Shown here in pieces: positions 16,989-26,008 of a stretch of 64,000 nt of DNA (positions are counted from its first letter, which is position 1; every line of letters begins with the position of its first letter). The stretch lies in the NCBI RefSeq assembly GCF_010645065.1, contig NZ_JAADZW010000002.1, positions 434,001 through 498,000 on the forward strand, written 5' to 3'. The DNA is from Flavobacterium fluviatile. GTDB lineage: Bacteria > Bacteroidota > Bacteroidia > Flavobacteriales > Flavobacteriaceae. The position numbers and the translations under genes were made by a program. The notes below the pieces were generated by a model. The model did no database searches and had not been told where the DNA came from. It was given only the letters and a program-made list of their open reading frames with translations.

Positions 16989-17753
16989 CTATAATTGCTG
17001 CTCAGTAAGCCATTTTTCAAGAATTTCATTGAATTCATCAGGATGCTCCATCATAGCAGCGTGTCCGCATTTGTCTATCCAGTATAAAGTTGAGTTAGGT
17101 AATAATTTATGGAATTCTTCAGCCACATTTGGAGGAGTAACAGTATCGTTTTTTCCCCAGATGATACACGTTTCAATCGTCATTTTGGGTAAATCTTTTG
17201 CCATATTATGACGAATGGCGCTTTTTGCAATTGTTAAAGTTTTAATCAGTTTGATACGGTCATTAGCTGTAGCATACACTTCATCAATAAGATCAGGAGT
17301 TGCGATTTTAGGGTCATAAAATACTTCTTCAGCTTTCTTTTTTATGTATTCGTAATCGCCTCTTCTCGGGTAGCTGTCTCCCATTGCGCTCTCGTAAAGG
17401 CCTGAACTTCCTGTTATTACAAGTCCAGATACTTTTTCAGGATATAATTTTGTGTGATAAAGAGCAATATGTCCCCCTAATGAATTCCCTAACAAAATGA
17501 CTTTGTCGAAACCTTTAAAAGTGATAAAATCTTTAACGTATTTCGCAAAGCTCTTTACATTGGTTTTTAAAATGCTTTGCGTATATATTGGCAAATCAGG
17601 AATTACAACTTTGTATCCTTTCGATGGGAAATATTGTGCTACACCATCAAAGTTACTAAGACCTCCCATTAATCCGTGTAAAATTACGATAGGGGTTCCT
17701 TCTCCAGCTTCAAAATAGCTGTATTTGCCTTCTTTTTTGTAGTGTTTGTCCAT
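16989..17753 (-). CDS. Alpha/beta hydrolase
   Basis: This is a cytoplasmic alpha/beta-hydrolase-fold enzyme of esterase, lipase or C-C hydrolase type. The nucleophile elbow is GNSLGG (Ser near residue 92), the acid is the Asp in WGKNDTVTPP, and the catalytic His is in DKCGHAAMMEHP. The oxyanion HGLMGG motif is present near residue 27. No signal peptide is present. It forms a two-gene reverse unit with engB and is divergent from mraZ across a 376-base gap. The substrate is unknown. Confidence 0.88.
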   Translation of the reverse strand: MDKHYKKEGKYSYFEAGEGTPIVILHGLMGGLSNFDGVAQYFPSKGYKVVIPDLPIYTQSILKTNVKSFAKYVKDFITFKGFDKVILLGNSLGGHIALYHTKLYPEKVSGLVITGSSGLYESAMGDSYPRRGDYEYIKKKAEEVFYDPKIATPDLIDEVYATANDRIKLIKTLTIAKSAIRHNMAKDLPKMTIETCIIWGKNDTVTPPNVAEEFHKLLPNSTLYWIDKCGHAAMMEHPDEFNEILEKWLTEQQL

Positions 17754-18129
17754 TTAATCTAATGCCAATTTCAATTTGGACAAATATAGGGTTTAATAAA
17801 TAAAAATGAATTTTTGCTGCTGTTTTTTAACTGCATAATTTTTGTCAAACTTATAATTGTTTAAATCACAGGTTTTATATTTCTTTTAATGTTAGTATGA
17901 AGTGTTAAGAAATTTGTATATAAAGCATTTTTTTAAGAAAAATGAGACTTAATTCTTTATATTAATTAAGGATATGCTTGATTCGTTAATGATTGATTAA
18001 GATGTTGATAATCTATTCATTAGGGTGACTGGACATGAAGTGGTTAAACTTATTAACAAAGTGGTATATTGTGGTAAAATGTGGTAATATTTTTTATATT
18101 TTTGCTGTATAACATGTTAATGAGTTTTT
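17754..18129. other. Intergenic region between the hydrolase gene and mraZ
   Basis: The first 270 bases are AT-rich, with no open reading frame or stable hairpin I can support. The last 95 bases hold the phased GTGGTA boxes and the dcw promoter described separately. Confidence 0.7.
18040..18104 (+). promoter_or_regulatory. dcw promoter with phased MraZ-box-like repeats
   Basis: GTGGTA occurs at 18061, 18071 and 18081, exactly 10 bases apart, and a related GTGGTT is at 18040. A perfect -7 box TATTTTTG (18097-18104) follows, so the boxes cover the expected -33 region. MraZ of other bacteria binds short GTG/TGGG direct repeats with a 10-base period upstream of its own gene. The arrangement therefore supports autoregulation of the cluster. 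Binding is inferred, not shown. Confidence 0.78.
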
Positions 18130-18603
18130 TTGAACACAATTATAGGGACATATGAGTGTAAAGTTGATGCTAAAGGAAGGTTAATGATACCTGCACCTTT
18201 AAAGAAACAATTGGCCTCGTCTCTTCAGGAAGGTTTCGTTTTGAAGCGTTCCGTTTTTCAGCAGTGTCTGGAATTGTATCCAATGGATGAGTGGAATCTG
18301 ATGATGCAAAAAATTAATAAGCTGAATCGCTTTGTGAAAAAAAATAATGATTTTATTCGAAGATTTACTGCCGGAGTTAAGATAGTAGAAATTGACGCAT
18401 TAGGGAGATTGTTGGTTCCAAAGGATTTGGTTTCTTTTTCAAATATTTCAAAAGATGTGGTTTTTTCATCAGCAGTTAATATTGTAGAGATTTGGGATAA
18501 GGATTTATATGAAAAATCAATAAGCGGCGAAGATATGGATTTTGCAGATTTAGCCGAAGAAGTAATGGGAAATATTAATGACGACGACAATGGAATATCA
18601 TAA
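18130..18603 (+). CDS. mraZ: Transcriptional regulator MraZ
   Basis: MraZ is a ring-forming AbrB-fold DNA-binding protein that opens the division/cell-wall cluster and represses it in the bacteria studied. Two swapped-hairpin domains are visible. The first is GTYECKVDAKGRLMIPAPLK (about residues 6-25); the second is VKIVEIDALGRLLVP (about 82-96). The start must be TTG, because an in-frame TGA lies at 18121-18123 and no other initiation codon fits. At 157 residues it has normal length. Its 3' end overlaps rsmH by 26 bases, and phased GTGGTA repeats lie 40-90 bases upstream. Confidence 0.95.
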   Translation: MNTIIGTYECKVDAKGRLMIPAPLKKQLASSLQEGFVLKRSVFQQCLELYPMDEWNLMMQKINKLNRFVKKNNDFIRRFTAGVKIVEIDALGRLLVPKDLVSFSNISKDVVFSSAVNIVEIWDKDLYEKSISGEDMDFADLAEEVMGNINDDDNGIS

Positions 18604-19486
18604 CCCGGTTTTGCTTCATCCTACGGTTGATGGTTTAAATATTAAACCTGACGGCATCTATGTTGATGTTACATTTGGAGGTGGAGGCCATTCTAAAGAA
18701 ATTTTGAAAAGATTAGGCCCAAACGGAAAACTGTTTGCTTTTGATCAGGATGAAGATGCTCTTGCGAATGCATTACCGGATGAAAGATTTACTTTGATTA
18801 ATGAGAATTTCCGGTTTATAAAAAGATTTTTGCGTTTTTACGGAGTGAAAAGCGTAGATGGAATCCTGGCTGATTTAGGGGTGTCATCACATCAGTTTGA
18901 TGTTCCGGAACGAGGTTTTTCGACAAGATTTGATGCAGGGCTTGATATGAGAATGAGTCAGAAAAATGATTTAAACGCTTATAAAGTGGTTAATGAATAT
19001 GATGATGCAAATTTAAGAAGAGTGTTTTTTGATTACGGAGAGTTGAAAAATGCTCCTGCTTTGTCAAGAACTATTATCGAAGCGAGAGAACATTATCCAA
19101 TTAAAACAACTGACGAATTAAAAGATGTTCTGGCGAAATATTTACCTGAAAGACTTCGAAACAAAATATTGGCTCAAATTTATCAGGCTATCCGTATTGA
19201 AGTAAATCAGGAAATGGACGTTTTGAAAGAATTTATCGAGCAGTCATTAGAAATTCTAAATACGGGAGGAAGATTATCTGTGATTTCATATCACTCCCTG
19301 GAAGACAGACTGGTAAAAAGATTTATCAAAAACGGAATGTTTGAAGGAGAGCCTGAACGTGATTTTTATGGGAATTTTTCAGTTCCGTTTAAAACAATAG
19401 GAAAACTGATTGTTCCTGACGATGATGAAATTAAAGCTAACAACAGGGCGAGAAGTGCGAAATTAAGAATTGCTGAAAAAATATAA
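18578..19486 (+). CDS. rsmH: 16S rRNA (cytosine(1402)-N(4))-methyltransferase RsmH
   Basis: It methylates N4 of C1402 in 16S rRNA in the decoding centre, using SAM. The SAM motif is VDVTFGGGGHSKEIL (about residues 29-43). The family motifs GILADLGVSSHQFD and ISYHSLEDRLVK are present, the latter near the active site. The 302 residues are normal. The upstream gene overlaps, and an alternative start is the ATG at 18590 (MEYHNPVLL), which aligns better with shorter family members. It is the second gene of the dcw cluster. Confidence 0.96.
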   Translation: MTTTMEYHNPVLLHPTVDGLNIKPDGIYVDVTFGGGGHSKEILKRLGPNGKLFAFDQDEDALANALPDERFTLINENFRFIKRFLRFYGVKSVDGILADLGVSSHQFDVPERGFSTRFDAGLDMRMSQKNDLNAYKVVNEYDDANLRRVFFDYGELKNAPALSRTIIEAREHYPIKTTDELKDVLAKYLPERLRNKILAQIYQAIRIEVNQEMDVLKEFIEQSLEILNTGGRLSVISYHSLEDRLVKRFIKNGMFEGEPERDFYGNFSVPFKTIGKLIVPDDDEIKANNRARSAKLRIAEKI

Positions 19487-19498
19487 TATACAGGTAAA

Positions 19499-19846
19499 AT
19501 GAAAAGTGGTGTATTTAGCATATTAAAAGCAAGATTTCTGATACATGATGATGCCGTAAAAAACTGGCGATTCATAGTTTTTATTATTCTCCTTGCCATA
19601 ATAATGATAGCGAATACGCAGCGGTACGAACAAAAGGTATTTGAAATTGCAAAACTGAGCAACGAAGTAAAAGAATTGCGTTCTGAATTTGTAGATCGTC
19701 GATCAGAATTGATGAAGTTAAAAATGGAGTCAACAATATCGAATAAAATGCTCGAAAAGCAAATTTATCCATCCACGGTTCCACCAATAAAAATAGAAGT
19801 TAAAAAAGAAGAAGAAAAAAGTTTTTTTCAAAGAATATGGCAGTAG
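19499..19846 (+). CDS. ftsL: FtsL-like cell division protein
   Basis: This small bitopic membrane protein has a short basic N-terminus, one transmembrane helix (about residues 24-41) and a periplasmic coiled coil (about 42-80, KVFEIAKLSNEVKELRSEF). A Pro/Lys-rich tail follows. This topology, size and position between rsmH and ftsI are the hallmarks of FtsL, which links FtsQ and FtsB to FtsI/FtsW in the divisome. Sequence identity to model FtsL is expected to be low, so the call rests on context. It overlaps ftsI by 10 bases. Confidence 0.85.
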   Translation: MKSGVFSILKARFLIHDDAVKNWRFIVFIILLAIIMIANTQRYEQKVFEIAKLSNEVKELRSEFVDRRSELMKLKMESTISNKMLEKQIYPSTVPPIKIEVKKEEEKSFFQRIWQ

Positions 19847-21846
19847 ACGATAGACATATATCCTACAGAATTTACCTCGTAGCAGTTTTCATCTTTTTGA
19901 TGGCAATTGCTATTGTTGTTAAATTGACCAATATTCAGTGGGTTGAGGGAGATTATTACAGAAAACTGGCAAAACAGCGTACGGTTAGAAATTTTGTAAT
20001 TCCGGCAAATAAAGGAAATATTTACTCGGCTGACGGAAGTTTACTTGCAACATCAATACCTAATTATGAAATCAGGTTCGATTCGAAAGCGCCAAAAGAA
20101 GAAAATTTCGAGAAGTATATAAAACCTCTTTCAGACTCTTTGTCTTCGATTCTCGGACGTCCAAGCGGCTATTATCAGAATGAACTAAGAAAAGCAAGGG
20201 CAAATAAAAACCGTTATTATTTAATTGCCAGAAACCTCAGTTATACTGAATATGTGAAAATCAAAGGTTTTCCTTTATTTAATTTAGGAGCTTTCAAAGG
20301 AGGAATTATTGTTGAACAGGAAACTGTCAGAAAGCATCCGATTGGGAAAATTGCTGAAAGAACAATAGGTTATGACCGAATTGATCCGGCTACAGGTGTT
20401 GAGGTTGGAAAAGGAATAGAATGGGCATTTAAAAGTTATCTGAACGGAAAAGACGGCAAGATTTTAAAACAGAAAATCGCTAAAGGACAATGGAAACCTA
20501 TTCGTGATTTAAACGAAGTTGATCCTATAGACGGTTATGATGTAATTTCGACTATTGATGTTTTTATTCAGGACATTGCGCATCATGCTTTGTTGAAACA
20601 GTTAGAAGATTATGAAGCTGATCACGGTTGTGTGGTTGTAATGGAAACAGAAACCGGTTACGTAAAAGCAATCTCAAATTTAGGAAGAGGAGAAGACGGA
20701 TCGTATTACGAAACTACAAATTATGCAGTTGCTGAATCTCACGAACCAGGTTCGACTTTTAAATTAGTTGATCTAATGGCAATTTTAGAAGATAAGGTTG
20801 CAGATACAAGTACAGTTTTTGACAGTCATAACGGAGTCGTAAAATATTATGGTCGCAGCGTTCGTGATTCGCACAATGGAGGCTATGGGAAAGTGTCTTT
20901 AGCACGCGGATTCGAACTTTCTTCGAATACAGTTATGGTTCAGGCGGTTTATGATAATTATAAAAGCAATCCGTCAAAATTTGTAAATCATATTAGAAAT
21001 TGGGGATTGGATAAAACTTTAGGCTTGCACTTTAAAGGTGAAGGAAGACCAATTATTCCGCATCCCGGAGATAAAAGCTGGTCGGGGACTACACTTCCGT
21101 GGATGGCTTTTGGTTACAATGTTTCGGTTACGCCAATGCAAACATTGACTTTTTATAATTCGGTAGCTAATAATGGTGTAATGGTAAGACCACAATTCGT
21201 TTCTGAAATTAAAGAATGGAATAAAACAATCAGGAGATTTGATACAGAAGTAATAAATCCAAAAGTGTGTTCGGAAGAAACTCTTAAAAAAGTAAAAGCG
21301 GTATTGCAGAATGTGGTTAAAAAAGGAACAGGGTCTAAGTTGTATTCGAAAGATTTTTCGATGGCAGGAAAAACAGGAACGGCTCAGATGAATTATGGTG
21401 GAAAAGAAGGAAAATCAGCGCTGTATTATGCGTCTTCCTTCGTTGGGTATTTTCCGGCAGATCACCCAAAATACTCATGTATTGTAGTAGTTCATAAGCC
21501 CAATACATCAAAAAATAATTATTTCGGAGCTGATGTTGCAGGACCGGTTTTTAAAAGAATAGCCCAAAAAATATTTACAGATGCTCCTTCAACAAATAAA
21601 ATCAGGCGTTTAGATTCCAGAATCCCAAAACAGGAATACAGTTATGATAAATTTAATACTGTATCCAATAAAAAGACAAAACTGATTCCTAATTTAAAAG
21701 GTATGCCAGGTATGGACGCAGTTGCTTTATTGGAGAATTTAGGTCTAAAAGTGAGAATAAACGGAGTGGGGAAAGTGAAGAATCAATCCATTCAGGCAGG
21801 TCAGAATATTAATAAAAACACAATCATAGTATTAGAATTATCGTGA
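19837..21846 (+). CDS. ftsI: Division transpeptidase (class B PBP, FtsI/PBP3) with PASTA domain
   Basis: This is the septal peptidoglycan transpeptidase. One transmembrane helix (about residues 13-30) precedes the dimerisation domain (VIPANKGNIYSADG) and the penicillin-binding domain. The catalytic motifs are S306-T-F-K309, S362-S-N364 and K512-T-G514. A C-terminal PASTA-like repeat (about 620-669, LIPNLKGMPGMDAVALL) is appended, as in many Bacteroidota PBPs. The length of 669 residues is normal for this class. It overlaps ftsL by 10 bases and murE by four. Confidence 0.95.
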   Translation: MAVDDRHISYRIYLVAVFIFLMAIAIVVKLTNIQWVEGDYYRKLAKQRTVRNFVIPANKGNIYSADGSLLATSIPNYEIRFDSKAPKEENFEKYIKPLSDSLSSILGRPSGYYQNELRKARANKNRYYLIARNLSYTEYVKIKGFPLFNLGAFKGGIIVEQETVRKHPIGKIAERTIGYDRIDPATGVEVGKGIEWAFKSYLNGKDGKILKQKIAKGQWKPIRDLNEVDPIDGYDVISTIDVFIQDIAHHALLKQLEDYEADHGCVVVMETETGYVKAISNLGRGEDGSYYETTNYAVAESHEPGSTFKLVDLMAILEDKVADTSTVFDSHNGVVKYYGRSVRDSHNGGYGKVSLARGFELSSNTVMVQAVYDNYKSNPSKFVNHIRNWGLDKTLGLHFKGEGRPIIPHPGDKSWSGTTLPWMAFGYNVSVTPMQTLTFYNSVANNGVMVRPQFVSEIKEWNKTIRRFDTEVINPKVCSEETLKKVKAVLQNVVKKGTGSKLYSKDFSMAGKTGTAQMNYGGKEGKSALYYASSFVGYFPADHPKYSCIVVVHKPNTSKNNYFGADVAGPVFKRIAQKIFTDAPSTNKIRRLDSRIPKQEYSYDKFNTVSNKKTKLIPNLKGMPGMDAVALLENLGLKVRINGVGKVKNQSIQAGQNINKNTIIVLELS

Positions 21847-23306
21847 AAATACTAAAAGACATATTATATAAAGTAGGTATTGAATCTGTAACGGGTTCAA
21901 CTGACATTGCAATTCATAAAATAGATTTTGATTCAAGAAAAATTGAAGAAAATGATGTTTTTGTTGCTATTCGCGGAACACTTTCTGATGGTCATGATTA
22001 TATAGAGAAAGCCATTCAGTTAGGTGCAGCAGCAATTATTTGCGATACATTGCCGGAAAAAATTGAAAAAGGAATTACATACATACAAGTAACAGACACC
22101 AATACGGCTTTGGCTTTTATGGCTGCTAATTATTTTGACAACCCTTCCGTAAAATTAAAACTGGTAGGTGTGACCGGAACAAACGGAAAAACAACTATTG
22201 CATCTTTATTGTTTCAATTGTTTCAAAAGGCGGGTTTTAAAGTCGGGTTGCTGTCAACAGTAAAAATTATGGTGGATGAAACGGAATATAAAGCAACACA
22301 CACCACTCCTGATTCTATTACAATTAATCATTATCTGAATGAAATGATTTCGGCTGGCGTAACACATTGTTTTATGGAAGTGAGTTCACACGGAATTCAT
22401 CAGAAAAGAACAGAGGCTTTACATTTTGTAGGCGGAATTTTTACCAATCTTTCACATGATCATTTAGATTATCATCCCACTTTTGCGGAATACAGAGATG
22501 TTAAAAAATCATTTTTTGATTCATTGCCAAAAACAGCCTTTGCTTTATCAAATATTGATGATAAAAACGGAACTGTGATGCTGCAAAATACTGTTGCCAG
22601 AAAATTAACGTATGCCTTAAAAACCTACGCAGATTTCAAAGCACAGATTTTAGAGAGTCAATTGTCAGGATTATTATTGAAAATAAATGATAACGAAGTC
22701 TGGGTAAAGCTAATCGGGACATTTAATGCTTACAATGTATTGGCGATTTACGGGACGGCAGTTGAGTTAGGAATGGATAGTCTGGAAGCATTGCGTTTGT
22801 TGTCTGATTTGGAGAGTGTTTCAGGTCGTTTTCAGTATATTGTTTCAGAAGGAAATGTTACTGCAATAGTCGATTATGCCCACACGCCTGATGCTTTGGA
22901 AAATGTTTTAAAAACTATTGATGATATCCGTACTAAAAATGAACAATTGATTACAGTTGTAGGCTGTGGCGGAAACAGGGATAAGGCAAAAAGGCCAATC
23001 ATGGCACAAATTGCTGCAAATTTAAGTGATAAAGCCATTTTAACTTCAGACAATCCAAGAAATGAAGATCCTGAAGTGATTTTGAATGAAATGGAAGAAG
23101 GTGTGGAGCCTCATAATTATAAAAAAATCCTGAGAATTACAGACAGAAAACAGGCTATAAAAACAGCTTGTCAATTAGCTCTGTCAAATGATATTATTTT
23201 AATTGCAGGTAAAGGACATGAAACGTATCAGGAAATAAACGGTGTTCGGCATCATTTTGATGATATGGAAACGGTAAAAGAAATTTTGGAACAACTAGGA
23301 AAATAA
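21843..23306 (+). CDS. murE: UDP-MurNAc-L-Ala-D-Glu:meso-diaminopimelate ligase MurE
   Basis: It adds meso-diaminopimelate to the peptidoglycan stem peptide. The start is GTG, overlapping the ftsI stop by four bases. The P-loop GVTGTNGKTT spans about residues 109-118. The amino-acid specificity motif is DNPRNEDP from D403; DNPR is the form associated with meso-DAP rather than lysine, which predicts A1gamma-type peptidoglycan. At 487 residues it is full length. A short inverted repeat lies in the 69-base gap before mraY. Confidence 0.96.
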   Translation: MKILKDILYKVGIESVTGSTDIAIHKIDFDSRKIEENDVFVAIRGTLSDGHDYIEKAIQLGAAAIICDTLPEKIEKGITYIQVTDTNTALAFMAANYFDNPSVKLKLVGVTGTNGKTTIASLLFQLFQKAGFKVGLLSTVKIMVDETEYKATHTTPDSITINHYLNEMISAGVTHCFMEVSSHGIHQKRTEALHFVGGIFTNLSHDHLDYHPTFAEYRDVKKSFFDSLPKTAFALSNIDDKNGTVMLQNTVARKLTYALKTYADFKAQILESQLSGLLLKINDNEVWVKLIGTFNAYNVLAIYGTAVELGMDSLEALRLLSDLESVSGRFQYIVSEGNVTAIVDYAHTPDALENVLKTIDDIRTKNEQLITVVGCGGNRDKAKRPIMAQIAANLSDKAILTSDNPRNEDPEVILNEMEEGVEPHNYKKILRITDRKQAIKTACQLALSNDIILIAGKGHETYQEINGVRHHFDDMETVKEILEQLGK

Positions 23307-23315
23307 CAAAAATGC

Positions 23316-23365
23316 AAATTTCAAATTCCAATCGGAAAGTTGGAATTTAGAATTTGGAATTTAAA
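23316..23365. repeat. TTCCAA/TTGGAA hairpin repeat inside the dcw operon
   Basis: AAATTTCAAATTCCAA and TTGGAATTTAGAATTTGG form an imperfect inverted repeat filling the murE-mraY gap. The end GAATTTGGAATTTAAA (23350-23365) is also found at 7853-7868, so it is a dispersed family rather than a site unique to mraY. Confidence 0.65.
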
Positions 23366-23375
23366 ATAAAGATAT

Positions 23376-24605
23376 ATGTTATACTATTTATTTGAATATT
23401 TAAACAAAACATTGGATGTTCCAGGAACAGGAGTTTTTCAATACATTACCTTCAGATCAGGTTTAGCTTTAATGCTTTCGTTGCTTTTATCAACAATTTA
23501 TGGTAAAAGGGTAATTAATTTTCTGCGTCGCCAGCAGGTTGGAGAAACAGTACGTGAACTTGGTCTTGCAGGTCAAAATGAAAAAGCAGGAACTCCAACA
23601 ATGGGAGGTCTGATTATCATTTTTGCTACCTTAATACCTGTTTTGTTATTTGCGCGTTTGCATAATATTTATATAGTATTGCTTATTGTTACCACACTTT
23701 GGATGGGTACAATTGGTTTTGTGGATGATTATATTAAAATATTCAAAAAAGACAAAGAAGGGCTTAAGGGAAAATTCAAAGTTATTGGTCAGGTTGGTCT
23801 TGGAGTTATTGTGGGAGCTGTGCTTTATTTTAATCCTGCTGTTACTGTCAGAACAGATACAGGTTATACCGAAAGTTTCAAAACAACGAATACTACTGTG
23901 GTAATTCCTGCTCCTATTGAAGAAAAATCTACAGCAACTACAATTCCCTTTATAAAAAATAATGAATTTGATTATGCTGAAGTATTATCATTTATGGGAG
24001 ACGGGTATGAAAAATGGGCATGGCTGATATTTATTCCGGTAGTGATTTTTATTATTACAGCCGTTTCAAATGGAGCGAATTTAACTGATGGTATTGATGG
24101 TCTCGCCGCAGGGATATCGGCAATTTCCGTCTTAGCTCTCGGAATTTTTACGTTTGTTTCCGGTAATGTTATTTTTTCGAATTATCTCAATATTATGTAT
24201 ATCCCCAATTCGGGAGAAATGACGGTCTTTATTTCGGCTTTTGTTGGTGCTTTGATTGGTTTTCTCTGGTACAATTCTTACCCGGCATCGGTTTTTATGG
24301 GAGATACGGGAAGTTTGACTATCGGAGGAATTATTGCTGTTTTGGCAATTGCAGTTCGTAAAGAGATATTGATAGTTTTGTTCTGTGGAATTTTCCTTGC
24401 AGAAAGTGCTTCAGTAATAATTCAGGTAAGTTATTTTAAATATACAAAAAGGCGTTTTGGAGAAGGCAGAAGAATCTTTCTGATGTCGCCTTTGCATCAT
24501 CATTATCAGAAAAAAGGATATCACGAGAGTAAAATAGTAACCCGATTCTGGATTGTAGCCATAATGTTAGCCATATTATCAATCGTTACTTTAAAGTTGA
24601 GATAG
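23376..24605 (+). CDS. mraY: Phospho-N-acetylmuramoyl-pentapeptide transferase MraY
   Basis: It is an integral membrane enzyme transferring phospho-MurNAc-pentapeptide to undecaprenyl phosphate to form lipid I. Ten or so transmembrane helices are apparent. The conserved loops include TPTMGGL (about residues 73-79), [13 protein letters not shown] with the DDY aspartates, and [26 protein letters not shown] and [12 protein letters not shown] are also intact. An extra 50-residue segment around residues 155-205 makes it 409 residues long; such an insert is usual in Bacteroidota. murD starts directly after its stop codon. Confidence 0.96.
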   Translation: MLYYLFEYLNKTLDVPGTGVFQYITFRSGLALMLSLLLSTIYGKRVINFLRRQQVGETVRELGLAGQNEKAGTPTMGGLIIIFATLIPVLLFARLHNIYIVLLIVTTLWMGTIGFVDDYIKIFKKDKEGLKGKFKVIGQVGLGVIVGAVLYFNPAVTVRTDTGYTESFKTTNTTVVIPAPIEEKSTATTIPFIKNNEFDYAEVLSFMGDGYEKWAWLIFIPVVIFIITAVSNGANLTDGIDGLAAGISAISVLALGIFTFVSGNVIFSNYLNIMYIPNSGEMTVFISAFVGALIGFLWYNSYPASVFMGDTGSLTIGGIIAVLAIAVRKEILIVLFCGIFLAESASVIIQVSYFKYTKRRFGEGRRIFLMSPLHHHYQKKGYHESKIVTRFWIVAIMLAILSIVTLKLR

Positions 24606-25937
24606 ATGAGGCTGGTCATTTTAGGAGGAGGAGAAAGTGGTGTAGGTACTGCTATCCTCGGTAAGAAAAAAGGATATGATGTTTTTGTATCTGATTTTGG
24701 AAAGATAAAAGAGAGTTACAAAGAAGTTCTTATAATTAATAAAATTGCCTGGGAAGAGGAACAGCATACTGAAGATTTGATTCTGAATGCTGATGTGGTT
24801 ATGAAAAGCCCCGGAATACCGGAAAAATCTCCGATAGTAAAAAAGCTTATTGCTGCAGGTGTCAAGGTGATTTCTGAAATTGAGTTTGCCAAACCTTTTA
24901 CCGAAGCACTCACAATTGGAATTACCGGAAGCAATGGCAAAACAACAACAACCATGCTCACCTATCATTTATTAAAATCAGCAGGTTTGAATGTAGGATT
25001 AGGAGGAAACATCGGAAAGAGTTTTGCCTGGCAGGTAGCCGAAAATAAATTTGATGCATACGTTCTTGAATTAAGCAGTTTTCAGTTGGACGGAATTATA
25101 GATTACAAACCGGATATTGCCATCATAACAAATATCAGTCCGGATCACTTAGACCGATATGATTATAAATATGAAAATTATATCGATTCAAAGTTTCGAA
25201 TAACGATGAACCAGACTGAAAGCGATTATCTTATTTATGATGCAGATGATGAAGCAAGTACAGAATGGCTAAAGAACAATAAAACAAAAGCAAAATTAAT
25301 TCCTTTTTCATTGACTAAATCATTTGACGAAGGAGCTTCTATAAATAACAACAAAATGGAAATAAAGATCAACCAGGAAGAGTTTACAATGGAAACAGAA
25401 TACATTGCGTTAGAAGGAAAACATAATATGAAAAATGCAATGGCAGCAAGCTCTGTAGCAAAATTGATGCAAATCAGAAATGCAACAATTCGTGAAAGTT
25501 TATCAAATTTTCAAGGTGTTGAACATCGTTTAGAAAAAGTATTAAAAATTCAAAACGTACAATACATCAATGATTCAAAAGCAACAAATGTAAATGCTAC
25601 TTTTTTCGCTTTAGACAGTATGAATGTTCCAACTGTATGGATTGTAGGAGGTGTGGATAAAGGAAACGATTACAACGAATTAATGTCATTGGTTCGTGAA
25701 AAAGTAAAAGCAATTATCTGTTTAGGAATCGATAATCGTAAAATTATTGAAGCTTTTGGAAATGTTGTGGATATAATGGTGGAAGTGAATAACATGAACG
25801 ATGCTGTTAAAACAGCGCAAAGATTAACAGAAAAAGGTGATGCTGTTTTATTGTCTCCGGCCTGTGCCAGTTTTGATTTATTTGAAAACTATGAAGACCG
25901 GGGAAAACAGTTTAAACAAGCGGTGCATAACTTGTAA
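24606..25937 (+). CDS. murD: UDP-MurNAc-L-Ala:D-glutamate ligase MurD
   Basis: It adds D-glutamate to UDP-MurNAc-L-alanine in the cytoplasm. The N-terminal nucleotide-sugar-binding fold begins VILGGGESGVGTAIL. The P-loop is GITGSNGKTTT (about residues 108-118), followed by the central-domain NISPDHLDRY and the C-terminal-domain VQYINDSKATN, which are diagnostic for MurD. At 443 residues it is full length. The ATG directly follows the mraY TAG with no gap, so translation is probably coupled. Confidence 0.96.
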   Translation: MRLVILGGGESGVGTAILGKKKGYDVFVSDFGKIKESYKEVLIINKIAWEEEQHTEDLILNADVVMKSPGIPEKSPIVKKLIAAGVKVISEIEFAKPFTEALTIGITGSNGKTTTTMLTYHLLKSAGLNVGLGGNIGKSFAWQVAENKFDAYVLELSSFQLDGIIDYKPDIAIITNISPDHLDRYDYKYENYIDSKFRITMNQTESDYLIYDADDEASTEWLKNNKTKAKLIPFSLTKSFDEGASINNNKMEIKINQEEFTMETEYIALEGKHNMKNAMAASSVAKLMQIRNATIRESLSNFQGVEHRLEKVLKIQNVQYINDSKATNVNATFFALDSMNVPTVWIVGGVDKGNDYNELMSLVREKVKAIICLGIDNRKIIEAFGNVVDIMVEVNNMNDAVKTAQRLTEKGDAVLLSPACASFDLFENYEDRGKQFKQAVHNL

Positions 25938-25945
25938 AAAATATT

Positions 25946-25978
25946 GTTTCAGGTTTCATGTTAGCAAGAACCTGAAAC
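25946..25978. repeat. CCTGAAAC inverted repeat inside the dcw operon
   Basis: GTTTCAGGTT (25946-25955) and AACCTGAAAC (25969-25978) form a hairpin with a 13-base loop, followed by another CTGAAAC. It fills the murD-ftsW gap. There is no T tract, so it is unlikely to terminate transcription; it resembles a dispersed flavobacterial repeat. Confidence 0.65.
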
Positions 25979-26008
25979 CTGAAACCAGAAAAACTTGAAT
26001 CTAAAAGA

